44,276 nucleotides of DNA. Source: Nocardia yamanashiensis NBRC 100130. Lineage in GTDB: Bacteria; Actinomycetota; Actinomycetes; Mycobacteriales; Mycobacteriaceae. The DNA lies in the NCBI RefSeq assembly GCF_001613325.1, contig NZ_BDCD01000050.1, positions 1-44,276 of the forward strand. Reading direction: 5' to 3'. This document shows, in pieces, positions 35,477 to 44,276 of the stretch. A program made the translations under genes and the position numbers. The first letter of the stretch is position 1; each line of letters begins with the position of its first letter. The notes under the pieces were generated by a model, which was not told the origin of the DNA, searched no databases, and saw only the letters and a program-made list of their open reading frames with translations.

Positions 35477-38400
35477 ATGACCGAAGCTACCCGCGAGGAG
35501 GCCCGCGCGGCCCGGTTCAGCGAGCTGCTCACCGAATTGCTCGCCGACGAACAACTCCGGGCCGCACAGCCGAAGCCGGAGGTCGCGGCGGCGGTGCGGG
35601 CACCCGGGCTGAGCCTGGCGGGGACCATCGCGGTCATCATGGAGCACTATGCCGATCGGCCGGCCATCGGATGGCGGACCGCCACGGTGGTGACCGACGC
35701 GTCCGGGCGGCGGGCCCGGCGGCTGCTGCCCGGGTTCGAGACCATCAGCTATCGCGAGCTGTGGCGGCATGCCGGGGAGCTGGCCGCCGCCTGGCGCGAC
35801 GATGCCGAAACCCCGGTCCGCGTCGGTGATTTCGTGGCCGTGCTGGGGTTCGCGGGGCTCGACACCACGATTCTCGATCTCGGGTGCGTGCGCGCCGGTG
35901 CGGTGATCGTGCCGTTGCAGGCGAGCGCGGCGGCGGCGCAATGGCATTCGATTCTGGCCGAGACCGGTGCGCGGGTACTCGCGGTCAGCCTGGAACTGCT
36001 CGACGCGGTCGTCGACGGGGTGCGCGACGGCAGCCCGATCGAGACCATCGTCGTGTTCGACTACGAACGCGATGACGACCAGCAGGCGCAGCTCTTCGAG
36101 CAGGCGCGGCAACGGCTTTCGGCGAGCGGCGCGGTGCGGCTGGAAGGCCTGGACGACGTACTGGCCCGGGGCCGGACGCTGCCACCGATCGCCGCACCGG
36201 CCACCGGTGGCGAGGAGGCGCTGGCGCTGCTCGTCTACACCTCCGGCAGCACCGGCACCCCGAAGGGCGCGATGTACACCGAGCGGCTGGTCACGCACAT
36301 GTGGGCGGGGCCGACCGAGATCCCGGTTCCGGTGGTGAACGTCGGATACATGCCGATGAGCCATGTGGCCGGGCGGCTGGTCCTGGCGGGCGCCCTCGCG
36401 CGCGGCGGCACCACGTATTTCACCGCCGAGAGCGATCTGTCGACCCTGTTCGAGGACATCGCGCTGGTGCGGCCCACCGAACTGTTCTTCGTACCGCGCG
36501 TGTGCGATCTGGTCTTCCAGCAGTATCAGCGGGAACTGCGGCGGCTCATCGAGCAGGGCGTCGATCCCGATGCCGCCGACGAGACGGTGAAAACCGAGCT
36601 GCGGCAACGATTCCTGGGCGGCCGTCTGGCCCGCGCCATGGTGGGCAGCGCCCCGGTGTCGGCGGAGATGAAGGCGTTCATCGAATCCGTCCTGCAGCAG
36701 GTGCTGCACGACGGTTACGGCTCCACCGAAGCGGGCGGCGGTTTGATCCTCGACGGCGAGGTGCGGCGACCGCCGGTGCTGGACTACCGCCTGGCCGATG
36801 TGCCCGAACTCGGCTATTTCACCACCGACAAGCCGTATCCGCGCGGCGAGTTCCTGGTCAAGACGACTCAGATGATTCCGGGATACTTCAAGCGGCCGGA
36901 TGTGACGGCGGAGATCTTCGACGCCGACGGGTTCTATCGGACCGGCGATATCGTGGCCGAGCTGGAGCCGGATCGCCTCGTCTACCTGGATCGCCGCAAC
37001 AATGTGCTCAAGCTGTCGCAGGGCGAGTTCGTGGCGGTGGCCAAGCTGGAGGCGCTGTACGCGACCAGTCCCCTGATCCGGCAGATCTTCGTGTACGGCG
37101 CGAGCGAGCGGGCGTTCCTGCTGGCGGTGATCGTGCCGACCCCGCAGGCGCTCGAGCTCGATCCCGCCGAACTGCCCGGCGCGCTGGCCCGTTCGTTGCA
37201 GGGCATCGCCAAGGACAATCAGCTGGAATCCTTCGAGCTGCCGCGCGGTCTGCTGCTCGAAACCGAACCGTTCACGGTCGAGAACGGGCTGCTGTCGGGG
37301 ATCGGAAAACTGTTGCGGCCCAAGCTGAAAGAGCGTTTCAGCGATCGCTTGCACGCGCTCTACGACGACCTCGAAAAGCAGCAGGTCGGCGAGATGGACG
37401 AACTGCGGAACGGGGCCGCCACCCGGCCGGTCGGCGAGACGGTGGTCCGCGCGGCGAAGGCGGTGCTGGGCGCGGTGACCGAACCGCCCCTGGATGCCCG
37501 ATTCATCGACCTGGGCGGCGATTCACTGTCCGCACTGACGTTCTCGACACTGCTGCGCGATTGCTTCGAGGTGGAGGTGCCGGTCGGATTGATCGTCGGC
37601 CCGGCCACCGAGCTGCGGCGGCTGGCCGAGTACATCGAGACCGAACGCCACGGCACCCGCCCCACCGCCGCCTCCGTGCACGCGCAGCCCGGTGAGATCC
37701 GGGCGTCGGAGTTGACCCTGGACAAGTTCATCGACGCCGAAACCCTGTACGCGGCAACATCATTGCCCAGCGCCCCGGCGGAGCCGGTCACGGTGTTGCT
37801 GACCGGAGCCAACGGCTATCTGGGCCGATTCCTCCTGCTGGAATGGCTCGAACGGATGGACCACGACGCGGGCCGGGTGATCTGCGTGGTGCGCGGCAGC
37901 GATGCCGAGTCCGCCCGCGCGCGCCTGGACACGGTCTTCGACAGCGGCGATCCGGAACTGCTCGCGCACTACCGCGATCTCGCGGCGCGCCGCCTCGAGG
38001 TGCTCGCCGGGGATATCGGCGAGCCGAATCTCGGCCTGACCGAACCGGATTGGCAGCGCCTGGCCGCCACCGTCGACCTGATCGTGCACCCGGCCGCCCT
38101 CGTCAACCACGTACTCCCCTACGACCAGCTGTTCGGCCCCAATGTGGTCGGCACCGCCGAGATCATCCGCCTCGCCCTCACCACGCAGCGCAAACCGGTG
38201 ACCTACCTGTCCACGGTCGCGGTGGCCGCCCAGGTCGCACCGGACGCCTTCGAGGAGAACGGCGACGTGCGGGAATTCAGCGCCGTCCGCAGCGTCGACG
38301 ACGGCTACGCCAATGGCTACGGCAACAGCAAATGGGCGGGCGAGGTGCTGTTGCGCGACGCCCACGACCGCTTCGGCCTGCCGGTGGCGGTGTTCCGTTC

Positions 38401-38977
38401 GGACATGATCCTGGCGCACAGCCGTTTCCGCGGCCAGTTCAATCTGCCCGATATGTTCACGCGCCTGATGCTGAGCCTGCTCGCCACCGGCATCGCCCCG
38501 AAGTCGTTCTATGCCACCAATTCCCACGGCAACCGCCGCGCCGCCCACTACGACGGCCTGCCCGCCGATTTCACCGCCGCCGCCATCACCGTGCTCGGGG
38601 CCGCCAATGTCTCCGGTTTCGCCACCTACGACGTCATCAATCCGCACCGCGACGGCATCTCCCTCGACACCTTCGTGGACTGGCTGATCGAGGCCGGGCA
38701 GCCCATCGAACGCATCGACGACTACGCCGAATGGTTCGCCCGTTTCGAGACCGCGCTGCGGGCGCTCCCGGAACGCCGCCGCCGCGATTCAGTGCTGCCG
38801 CTGCTGCACGCCTACCGCCGCCCGGCCCCGCCGCTCCCGGGCGCGGCGCTGCCCGCCGAGCATTTCCAGGCGGCCGTGCGGACCGCGCGGATCGGCCCCA
38901 CCGGCACCATTCCGCACCTGTCGCGGGAGCTCATCGGCAAATACGTGGCGGATCTCCGCCTGCTCGATCTGCTGTGA
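35477..38977 (+). CDS. car: Carboxylic acid reductase (CAR)
   Basis: The 1166-residue protein has the full CAR order. The adenylation domain (about 1-645) carries YTSGSTGTPKG (P-loop), YGSTEAGG and FYRTGDIVAEL. The carrier domain has LGGDSLSAL with Ser683 for phosphopantetheine. The reductase domain starts with GANGYLG (Gly777) and has YGNSK with Tyr948 and Lys952 (YxxxK). CARs reduce aromatic and fatty acids to aldehydes using ATP and NADPH, and need a phosphopantetheinyl transferase (none in the window). The start follows AGGAGGGG. This family is typical of Nocardia and Mycobacterium. Its neighbours (ALDH, amine oxidase) also work on aldehydes, so it may feed or drain an aldehyde pool. Confidence 0.97.
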   Translation: MTEATREEARAARFSELLTELLADEQLRAAQPKPEVAAAVRAPGLSLAGTIAVIMEHYADRPAIGWRTATVVTDASGRRARRLLPGFETISYRELWRHAGELAAAWRDDAETPVRVGDFVAVLGFAGLDTTILDLGCVRAGAVIVPLQASAAAAQWHSILAETGARVLAVSLELLDAVVDGVRDGSPIETIVVFDYERDDDQQAQLFEQARQRLSASGAVRLEGLDDVLARGRTLPPIAAPATGGEEALALLVYTSGSTGTPKGAMYTERLVTHMWAGPTEIPVPVVNVGYMPMSHVAGRLVLAGALARGGTTYFTAESDLSTLFEDIALVRPTELFFVPRVCDLVFQQYQRELRRLIEQGVDPDAADETVKTELRQRFLGGRLARAMVGSAPVSAEMKAFIESVLQQVLHDGYGSTEAGGGLILDGEVRRPPVLDYRLADVPELGYFTTDKPYPRGEFLVKTTQMIPGYFKRPDVTAEIFDADGFYRTGDIVAELEPDRLVYLDRRNNVLKLSQGEFVAVAKLEALYATSPLIRQIFVYGASERAFLLAVIVPTPQALELDPAELPGALARSLQGIAKDNQLESFELPRGLLLETEPFTVENGLLSGIGKLLRPKLKERFSDRLHALYDDLEKQQVGEMDELRNGAATRPVGETVVRAAKAVLGAVTEPPLDARFIDLGGDSLSALTFSTLLRDCFEVEVPVGLIVGPATELRRLAEYIETERHGTRPTAASVHAQPGEIRASELTLDKFIDAETLYAATSLPSAPAEPVTVLLTGANGYLGRFLLLEWLERMDHDAGRVICVVRGSDAESARARLDTVFDSGDPELLAHYRDLAARRLEVLAGDIGEPNLGLTEPDWQRLAATVDLIVHPAALVNHVLPYDQLFGPNVVGTAEIIRLALTTQRKPVTYLSTVAVAAQVAPDAFEENGDVREFSAVRSVDDGYANGYGNSKWAGEVLLRDAHDRFGLPVAVFRSDMILAHSRFRGQFNLPDMFTRLMLSLLATGIAPKSFYATNSHGNRRAAHYDGLPADFTAAAITVLGAANVSGFATYDVINPHRDGISLDTFVDWLIEAGQPIERIDDYAEWFARFETALRALPERRRRDSVLPLLHAYRRPAPPLPGAALPAEHFQAAVRTARIGPTGTIPHLSRELIGKYVADLRLLDLL

Positions 38978-39010
38978 ATCGCGCCCGGGCGAAATATTCT
39001 GCGAACAGGA

Positions 39011-39037
39011 TGTCCGGATCCCTCGGACGGCTTCGAC
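39011..39037 (+). promoter_or_regulatory. Possible ECF42 promoter
   Basis: TGTCCG (39011-39016), a 17-base spacer and CGAC (39034-39037) loosely resemble the published ECF42 pattern (TGTCGA at -35, CGA/TC-type -10) upstream of DGPF genes. The -35 word differs in two positions, so this is weak. Confidence 0.25.
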
Positions 39038-39086
39038 GTTCCGGAAGAAGGCGTCACCGGGACGCCTGACCACGGAGGTGAGACCG

Positions 39087-39512
39087 ATGAAGTACATGAT
39101 CCTGTCCTACGGCAGCCAGCGCGACTACGACGGTATGGCGGGCCAGGCCACCGGTGACGACGCGTGGACGCCGGAGGAACTCGCGGGCATGGTCGAGTTC
39201 ATGCGCAAGTTCAGCGCCGAACTCGAAGCGTCCGGTGAACTGGTGGACACCCAGGGCTTGGCGGCGCCGGTGCACACCCGGCGGGTCAGCGGCAGCGCCC
39301 GCGCCGGGGTGCCGGTCGCGGTGACCGACGGCCCGTACGCCGAAACCCAGGAGGTGCTGGCCGGTTACTGGATCGTGGAGTGCGACAGTTTCGATCGCGC
39401 CACCGAGATCGCGGTCCGGCTGGCCGAATGCCCGGCCCCGCGCGCGGTCGCGGCCCGCGCGTTCGCGGATGTGCGGCCCATCAGCCAGGGCGCGGACGAA
39501 CTCCAGTCCTGA
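39087..39512 (+). CDS. DGPF-domain (YCII-related) protein
   Basis: The 141-residue protein starts at ATG 39087 after GGAGGTGAG. It has the YCII-like fold typical of DGPF proteins: KYMILSYGSQ at the start and VTDGPYAETQEVLAGYWIVE containing the DGP(F/Y) motif. Its biochemical role is not known. In many actinobacteria such genes sit directly before an ECF42 sigma factor and are its main target, as here; the stop overlaps the sigma factor start (TGATG). Confidence 0.88.
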   Translation: MKYMILSYGSQRDYDGMAGQATGDDAWTPEELAGMVEFMRKFSAELEASGELVDTQGLAAPVHTRRVSGSARAGVPVAVTDGPYAETQEVLAGYWIVECDSFDRATEIAVRLAECPAPRAVAARAFADVRPISQGADELQS

Positions 39513-40768
39513 TGCCCACGCCGGCCGAGGACCTGCTGCGCACCCTCGCGCCGCAGGTCCTCGGCGCGCTGGTGCGCCGCTACGGCCATTTCGACACCGC
39601 CGAGGACGCGGTCCAGGAAGCCCTGCTGGCCGCCGCCACGCAATGGCCGGACGACGGGATGCCGGAGGATCCGAAGGCGTGGCTGCTCACCGTCGCCGCC
39701 CGCCGCCTGACCGATATGCTGCGCGCCGAACAAGCCCGCCGCCGTCGCGAAGACATTGTCGCGCAGCAGGTTCCGGCGGACCATTGGACTTCGGGCGCAG
39801 CCGGCGAACGCATCGAGGATGCCGATGACACCTTGATCCTGTTGTTCCTGTGCTGCCACCCGGACCTGTCGCCCGCCTCGCAGATCGCCTTGACCCTGCG
39901 CGCGGTGGGCGGCTTGACCACCGCCGAGATCGCCCGCGCCTTCCTGGTCCCCGAAGCCACCATGACCCGGCGCATCACCCGCGCCAAACAATCGATCAAG
40001 GCCGCGGGCGCCACCTTCCGCATGCCGCGCGCCGCCGAACGCGACGCCCGCCTGGCCGCCGTCCTGCACGTGCTGTACCTGATCTTCACCGAGGGCTATG
40101 CCGCCACCGCGGGCCCCGAACTCTACCGCCGCGACCTCTCGGGCGAGGCGATCCGCTTGACCCGCATCATGTTCCGGCTCCTGCCCGAGGACGACGAAGT
40201 GGCCGGGCTGCTCGCGCTCATGCTGCTCACCGATGCCCGCCGCCCGGCTCGCACGGGTCCTACCGGCGAACTGATCCCGATGGCCGAACAGGACCGCACC
40301 CGCTGGGACGCCGACCTCATCGCCGAGGGCATCGCCTTGATCACCGCCGCCCTGCCGCGTGGCGGCCTGCCCGGCCCCTATCAACTGCAAGCCGCCATCG
40401 CCGCCGTGCACGACGAGGCCGCCACCGCCGCCGAGACCGACTGGCCGCAGATCGCCGCGCTCTACACGGCTTTGATCACGCTCACCGACAATCCGATGGT
40501 CGCCCTGAATCGCGCGGTCGCCGTCGCCATGGCCGACAACCCGCCCGCCGGTCTGGCGCTGCTCGCGAACCTCACCGACGACAGCCGCCTGAGCACCGAC
40601 CATCGCTTCTACGCCGTACGCGCCCAACTGCTGGAGATGACCGGCGACACCGCGGCCGCGCTCGCCGACTACCGGCATGCGGCGGAACTCACCGGCAGCC
40701 TCCCGCAGCGCCGCTACCTGACCGAACGCGCCCGAAGCCTGGCGGCCGCTCCCCCATCGGGCGAGTGA
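39512..40768 (+). CDS. ECF42-type sigma factor with C-terminal extension
   Basis: The 418-residue protein begins with ECF region 2 (ALVRRYGHFDTAEDAVQEAL, then PKAWLLTVAARRLTDMLR), followed by region 4 (LSPASQIALTLRAVGGLTTA, EIARAFLVPEATMTRRITRA). A long C-terminal extension of about 230 residues (for example LYLIFTEGYAAT and ALNRAVAVAMA) resembles the helical repeat (TPR-like) extension of the ECF42 group, which also has DGPF proteins as neighbours. No anti-sigma factor is adjacent, in line with regulation through the extension. Alternative names in annotations are RNA polymerase sigma factor SigJ-like or DUF6596. Confidence 0.88.
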   Translation: MPTPAEDLLRTLAPQVLGALVRRYGHFDTAEDAVQEALLAAATQWPDDGMPEDPKAWLLTVAARRLTDMLRAEQARRRREDIVAQQVPADHWTSGAAGERIEDADDTLILLFLCCHPDLSPASQIALTLRAVGGLTTAEIARAFLVPEATMTRRITRAKQSIKAAGATFRMPRAAERDARLAAVLHVLYLIFTEGYAATAGPELYRRDLSGEAIRLTRIMFRLLPEDDEVAGLLALMLLTDARRPARTGPTGELIPMAEQDRTRWDADLIAEGIALITAALPRGGLPGPYQLQAAIAAVHDEAATAAETDWPQIAALYTALITLTDNPMVALNRAVAVAMADNPPAGLALLANLTDDSRLSTDHRFYAVRAQLLEMTGDTAAALADYRHAAELTGSLPQRRYLTERARSLAAAPPSGE

Positions 40769-40889
40769 TCGGCTACTTTGTCGCCCTGGACAAGCCGATC
40801 ACGCCGATTCGTCCCGCCCGCACAGTGACTCGGCCCGCGCCGCGGTCTCATACTGACAATTCCGTGCGCGCACCGACGAGAGGGATTCC

Positions 40890-42209
40890 ATGAGCATCGA
40901 TGCCGATGCCGCCACCGGGCCCCGGTCCACCGATCCACGCCGATTCGATACTCCGGCACCCGATCTGCTGCCCGTCGACGACCCGTTCTACCGGCCACCC
41001 ACCGGCTGGCACGCGACCCCGCCCGGCAGCGTGCTGCACGCCCGCCCGGTCACCGTGGCGGCGTTCGGCCGCATCCGGCAGCCGCTGACCGCGTGGCAAT
41101 TGCTCTATCGCACAACGGATCTGCACGGCGCACCGGACGCGGCGGCGACCACCGTCATGCTCCCGCCCCACCCGGCCCCCGGCCCGCCCCGGGTGCTCAG
41201 CCATCAGTGCGCCATGGATTCGGTGTCCTCCCGCTATTTCCCGTCCTTCGCGCTGCGCGCCGGCGCGCGCGCCCTCGGCAGCCCCACCCAGTTCGAATTC
41301 TTCGCCATGACCGCCGCTCTCGCCCGCGGCTGGATCGTCGGCGTCCCCGATCACGGCGGCATGCTCGGCGCGTACGTCGCACCCCGCGAGCCGGGCCATC
41401 GCACCCTCGACGGACTGCGCGCCACATTGGGTTTCGCCCCGCTCGAACTCGCCCCCGACACGGCGCTGGGCCTGATCGGCTACTCCGGCGGCGGTATGGC
41501 GACGGCCTGGGCGGCCGAACTGGCCGGCACCTACGCGCCGGAACTGAACATCGCGGGCGCGGCGGCCGGTTCACCGGTCGGCGATCCCGCGGCCGCCTTC
41601 CTGCGCATCAACGGCAAGCGAGCCGCCGGCCTGCCCGTCATGGCCATGGCCGCCCTCCGCCAGGTCTATCCGGCCTTGGACGCGGTACTGCACGAACACA
41701 CCACGCCTGCCGGGCGGCAACTGCTCGAATCCATGCGCACCCGAGGCACATTCAGCGCCATCTCCCACCTGTCCGGCCGCGATATCGGCGACTACACCAC
41801 CGTCCCGCTGACCGCCCTGCTCGCCCGCCCCGACGTGGACGAAGTGATGCGCGACCTGCGCCTCGGCACCGCCGCCCCCGCCATGCCGATCCTGGTGGTG
41901 CAGAGCGTCAACGACCAGATCATCGCCGTCGAAACCGTCGACGCTCTGGTCCGCGCCTACCTCGACGGCGGCGCCCGCGTCACCTACCTGCGCGACATTC
42001 TCAGCGAACACAACAGCCTCGCCGTCCTCGCCCTGCCCCGCATGCTCGACTGGCTCGCCGACCGCTTCGCGAATGTGCCGCTGCCCGAATCGACCACGAC
42101 CACCGTCCGCTCGGTCCTCGCCCAGCCCGGCACCCTGTCCGGCCTGCGCCGCATGGGCCGCACCGCCGCGCAGGTCCTACGCGGCCGAAAACTCACCCCG
42201 CACCGTTGA
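40890..42209 (+). CDS. Lipase of the secretory lipase (LIP) type
   Basis: The 439-residue product matches the alpha/beta-hydrolase group of secretory lipases (PF03583): GYSGGG holds the nucleophile serine, and ILVVQSVNDQIIAVE with ILSEHNSLAV contain the likely Asp and His. No signal peptide is visible at the N-terminus (MSIDADAATG), so it may be intracellular or exported otherwise. It would hydrolyse triacylglycerol-like esters. The 3' end overlaps the convergent hydrolase gene by 33 bases. The 121 bases before it show no clear promoter. Confidence 0.85.
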   Translation: MSIDADAATGPRSTDPRRFDTPAPDLLPVDDPFYRPPTGWHATPPGSVLHARPVTVAAFGRIRQPLTAWQLLYRTTDLHGAPDAAATTVMLPPHPAPGPPRVLSHQCAMDSVSSRYFPSFALRAGARALGSPTQFEFFAMTAALARGWIVGVPDHGGMLGAYVAPREPGHRTLDGLRATLGFAPLELAPDTALGLIGYSGGGMATAWAAELAGTYAPELNIAGAAAGSPVGDPAAAFLRINGKRAAGLPVMAMAALRQVYPALDAVLHEHTTPAGRQLLESMRTRGTFSAISHLSGRDIGDYTTVPLTALLARPDVDEVMRDLRLGTAAPAMPILVVQSVNDQIIAVETVDALVRAYLDGGARVTYLRDILSEHNSLAVLALPRMLDWLADRFANVPLPESTTTTVRSVLAQPGTLSGLRRMGRTAAQVLRGRKLTPHR

Positions 42210-43205
42210 CGCCACCGCGACCCGCAGCGGCCGGACGTGCGCCCGGTGCTCTGAGCCACCGGCAACCGGGGACGCGGCACCGTGGCCGGCATCGACCCGC
42301 GCTCGCGTAATCAACCGGGTCAGAGCAGCGGCCACATGCTCGGGTTCTTCGAGAATCACCGAATGCCCTGCGCCGTCGATCAATACGAGGTCCGCGTAAT
42401 CCACGGCGGCGGCCATGGCGACCGAGTGCGAGGGCGGGGTCATCAGGTCCGCGGAACCGCACAGGACGAGGGTGGGGATCCGAGACAGACCCGCCAGGGC
42501 ATCGGTGCGGTCGTAGCTGGTGAAGGCGCGCAGGAAGCCGGCCATGGTCACGATCGAGGTTTCGTTGCGCATGGCGTTGGCCAGGGCGAGCACGCGCGGG
42601 CTGACCTTGCGGTCGCCGAATTCGGCCAGCCGGACCAGGGGCGCGAACACCTTGCAGGCCAGCAGTTTCGCCTGCTGCATCGGGTGCGGGGCGATACGCA
42701 CGGCGGCCTGGAAAAGGGTGATCGCCGGATTGGTGAGCAGGCGGCCGAAACCCGATTCGGCGAGTCCGCTCGCGGCGGTGGCGATCAGCCCGACGCCGAT
42801 GATGCGGGTGCCGATCTCGTGGGCGTACCGAGCGGCGTAGGTCAGCAGGGCCATGCCGCCCATGGAATGCCCGACCAGGACGACCGGTCCGTGCGGGGCG
42901 ACGGCGTCGAGCACCTCGCGCAGATCGTCGGCGAGCTGTTCCAGATGGTAGGTGCGGCGGGCGGCGCGAGCCGAATCACCGTGTCCGCGATGGTCGTAGC
43001 ACACGACCCGAGCGGCGGGATACTGCCTGGTCAGCGCATCGCGCACATAGGTCCAGGACTGCGTGTGCTGGCAGTGCCCGTGCAGCAGCACCACGGTGAG
43101 CCTCGCGTCGAGGTGGCCGTATTCACGGACCGTGAGACCGGTGCCGTCCGCCGTGACGACCGTCGTGCGCCGATGCGCCGGGGCGGCGAGGGTGCTGAGG
43201 GTCAT
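42177..43205 (-). CDS. Alpha/beta hydrolase
   Basis: From ATG 43205 the protein has 342 residues. It has the HG oxyanion motif (VVLLHGHCQHTQSW), the nucleophile elbow VGHSMGGMALL, the acid region LVLCGSADLMTPP and the catalytic His in IDGAGHSVILEEP. These mark a soluble esterase/lipase or C-C hydrolase. The substrate is not evident. It is convergent with the lipase gene and divergent from the kinase gene, and lies at the end of a stretch rich in lipid-active enzymes. An upstream in-frame start at 43292 exists but is not supported. Confidence 0.88.
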   Translation of the reverse strand: MTLSTLAAPAHRRTTVVTADGTGLTVREYGHLDARLTVVLLHGHCQHTQSWTYVRDALTRQYPAARVVCYDHRGHGDSARAARRTYHLEQLADDLREVLDAVAPHGPVVLVGHSMGGMALLTYAARYAHEIGTRIIGVGLIATAASGLAESGFGRLLTNPAITLFQAAVRIAPHPMQQAKLLACKVFAPLVRLAEFGDRKVSPRVLALANAMRNETSIVTMAGFLRAFTSYDRTDALAGLSRIPTLVLCGSADLMTPPSHSVAMAAAVDYADLVLIDGAGHSVILEEPEHVAAALTRLITRARVDAGHGAASPVAGGSEHRAHVRPLRVAVASTVRGEFSAA

Positions 43206-43397
43206 CGGGGACTCCAGGGTCGGGCGGATCGATGCCTCAAGTGTTCGCCCGCCCGGCTCCCGGCAGGAGAGCCCCGAGGACTCGATCACCACCGCCCGAG
43301 GTGGCGTCGATCACCACCCTGGGTGTAACCCCCGGGCAACCGGTGTGCGCCGAACCGTTGTGCCCGGATTGCGCTGTCGCGTACTGTCAGGCGCGTC

Positions 43398-43418
43398 GTG
43401 CCGGAAGGGTCCCGGCAC
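43398..43418 (+). other. Hairpin in the kinase upstream region
   Basis: GTGCCGG (43398-43404) and CCGGCAC (43412-43418) form a perfect 7-base stem with a 7-base loop, about 27 bases before the kinase start. It could affect translation start or be a remnant site. Confidence 0.35.
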
Positions 43419-43444
43419 GCTGTGGGGACGAGAGGACAGTGCGG

Positions 43445-44276
43445 GTGGCTGTCGCCGTTGGAGCGGATTTCTCCGGCTATCGTCTGGAACGACTGCTCGG
43501 GTCCGGCGGCATGGGAACGGTGTACCTGGCCCGGCATCCCCGGCTGCCCCGGCGGGACGCGCTGAAGATCCTGGCCGAGGAGCACACCGCCGATCCGGCC
43601 TTCCGGGCCCGGTTCCTGCGCGAGGCCGAGAACGCGGCGCGCGTACGGCATCCCAATGTGGTGGCGATCCGCGACCGCGGCGAGCACGCCGGCCGGCTGT
43701 GGCTGACAATGCAGTACGTCGAGGGCCCCGACCTCGCCGAGATCATTCGCCGCGCACCGGGCATGCTGCCCATCGAACGGGTGCTGCGGATCCTCACCGA
43801 AGCCGCGCACGGACTCGACGCGATCCACCGGGCGGGCCTGCTGCACCGGGACGTGAAGCCCGCCAATATCCTCGTCGAGGAACGCTCCGGCCTGGGCGAC
43901 CGGGTCCTGGTCACCGACTTCGGCATCGCCCGCCCCGCCGGCGAAACCGCCACGCACACCGAGGGATTCGCCGCCACCCTCGCCTACGCGGCCCCGGAGC
44001 GCATCCGCGGCGAGAGCGGTGATCACCGGGCCGATGTGTACGCGCTCGGCTGCGTGCTCTACGAAATGCTCACCGGCTTCCTGCCTTTCCCGCGCGACAC
44101 ACCCGCCGCGGTGGTGTTCGCCCACCTCAACGATCCACCGCCGAAACCCTCGACCTTCGGTGCGCCACCGGGTTTCGACGACGTGATCGCCACCGCGCTG
44201 GCCAAGGATCCGGCCGATCGCTTCGCGAGCGGCGGCGCGCTGGCGACCGCGGCGCGCACGGCCGCCGACACCACGG
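43445..44276 (+). CDS. Ser/Thr protein kinase (partial, PknB family)
   Basis: The frame runs off the right edge (277 codons and one base), so it was translated by hand. The kinase domain starts with GYRLERLLGSGGMGTVYLAR (Gly-rich loop), Lys in DALKILAEEH, the catalytic loop HRDVKPANIL, DFGIARP and the activation end AAPERIRGESGDHRADVYAL. This is the Hanks-type layout of mycobacterial PknB-group kinases; the part after the kinase domain (sensor or membrane segment) is missing. GTG 43445 has AGAGGA 8 bases upstream; GTG 43439 is an in-frame alternative. It is divergent from the hydrolase gene. Confidence 0.92.
   Translation, partial: MAVAVGADFSGYRLERLLGSGGMGTVYLARHPRLPRRDALKILAEEHTADPAFRARFLREAENAARVRHPNVVAIRDRGEHAGRLWLTMQYVEGPDLAEIIRRAPGMLPIERVLRILTEAAHGLDAIHRAGLLHRDVKPANILVEERSGLGDRVLVTDFGIARPAGETATHTEGFAATLAYAAPERIRGESGDHRADVYALGCVLYEMLTGFLPFPRDTPAAVVFAHLNDPPPKPSTFGAPPGFDDVIATALAKDPADRFASGGALATAARTAADTT

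Overview
The window is high-GC DNA with GTG/TTG starts, many overlapping stop/start codons and several TetR, MarR and IclR regulators. Gene order and content point to a mycolic-acid actinobacterium, most probably Nocardia or a close relative. It carries the mycobacterial acn neighbourhood (acnR, acn, Rv1476-like gene, ripA, Rv1473-type ABC-F, Rv1473A-type HTH), a carboxylic acid reductase and an Rv0338c-like iron-sulfur reductase. No tRNA, rRNA, CRISPR array, insertion sequence or phage module is visible.

Layout. 1-2491: an Fe-S reductase cut by the left edge and a cystathionine gamma-lyase family enzyme. 2720-4631: small orphan genes, a decayed patatin gene and an overlapping pair of small genes, the second ribbon-helix-helix-like. 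4657-10604: the conserved block ripA, Rv1476-like membrane protein, aconitase and its repressor AcnR, with an exact match to the published AcnR operator consensus before acn and three strong hairpins between acn and acnR. 10609-13817: an accessory insert relative to the mycobacterial order, holding a MarR/cupin divergent pair, a thioesterase and a two-gene unit made of a putative graspetide (omega-ester RiPP) precursor and an MvdD-type ATP-grasp ligase. 13952-16069: the conserved block resumes with the small HTH protein and the ABC-F ATPase. 16410-20661: tandem secreted paralogous GxSxG proteins and a lipoprotein.

20932-22150: a TetR repressor and a DUF1772 membrane protein share two near-identical 21-bp operators. 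22080-27066: a four-gene oxygenase operon (ferritin-like PF10118 protein, ferredoxin reductase, Baeyer-Villiger monooxygenase, SDR) with a divergent TetR. 27076-35350: a second TetR with a divergent aldehyde dehydrogenase, then an amine-use region (copper amine oxidase, two APC permeases, small membrane protein, IclR regulator). 35477-38977: carboxylic acid reductase. 39087-40768: a DGPF/YCII protein and an ECF42-type sigma factor. 40890-44276: two alpha/beta hydrolases and a Ser/Thr protein kinase cut by the right edge.

Two themes stand out. From 22 to 39 kb the chemistry centres on carbonyl compounds: amine oxidase yields aldehydes, ALDH oxidises them, CAR makes them from acids, and the BVMO and SDR act on ketones and alcohols. 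Separately, the ATP-grasp unit at 12.4-13.8 kb is the best candidate for an undescribed system: its putative precursor has an unusually long ordered-looking leader and a C-terminal Thr/Ser/Asp core with a Cys pair.
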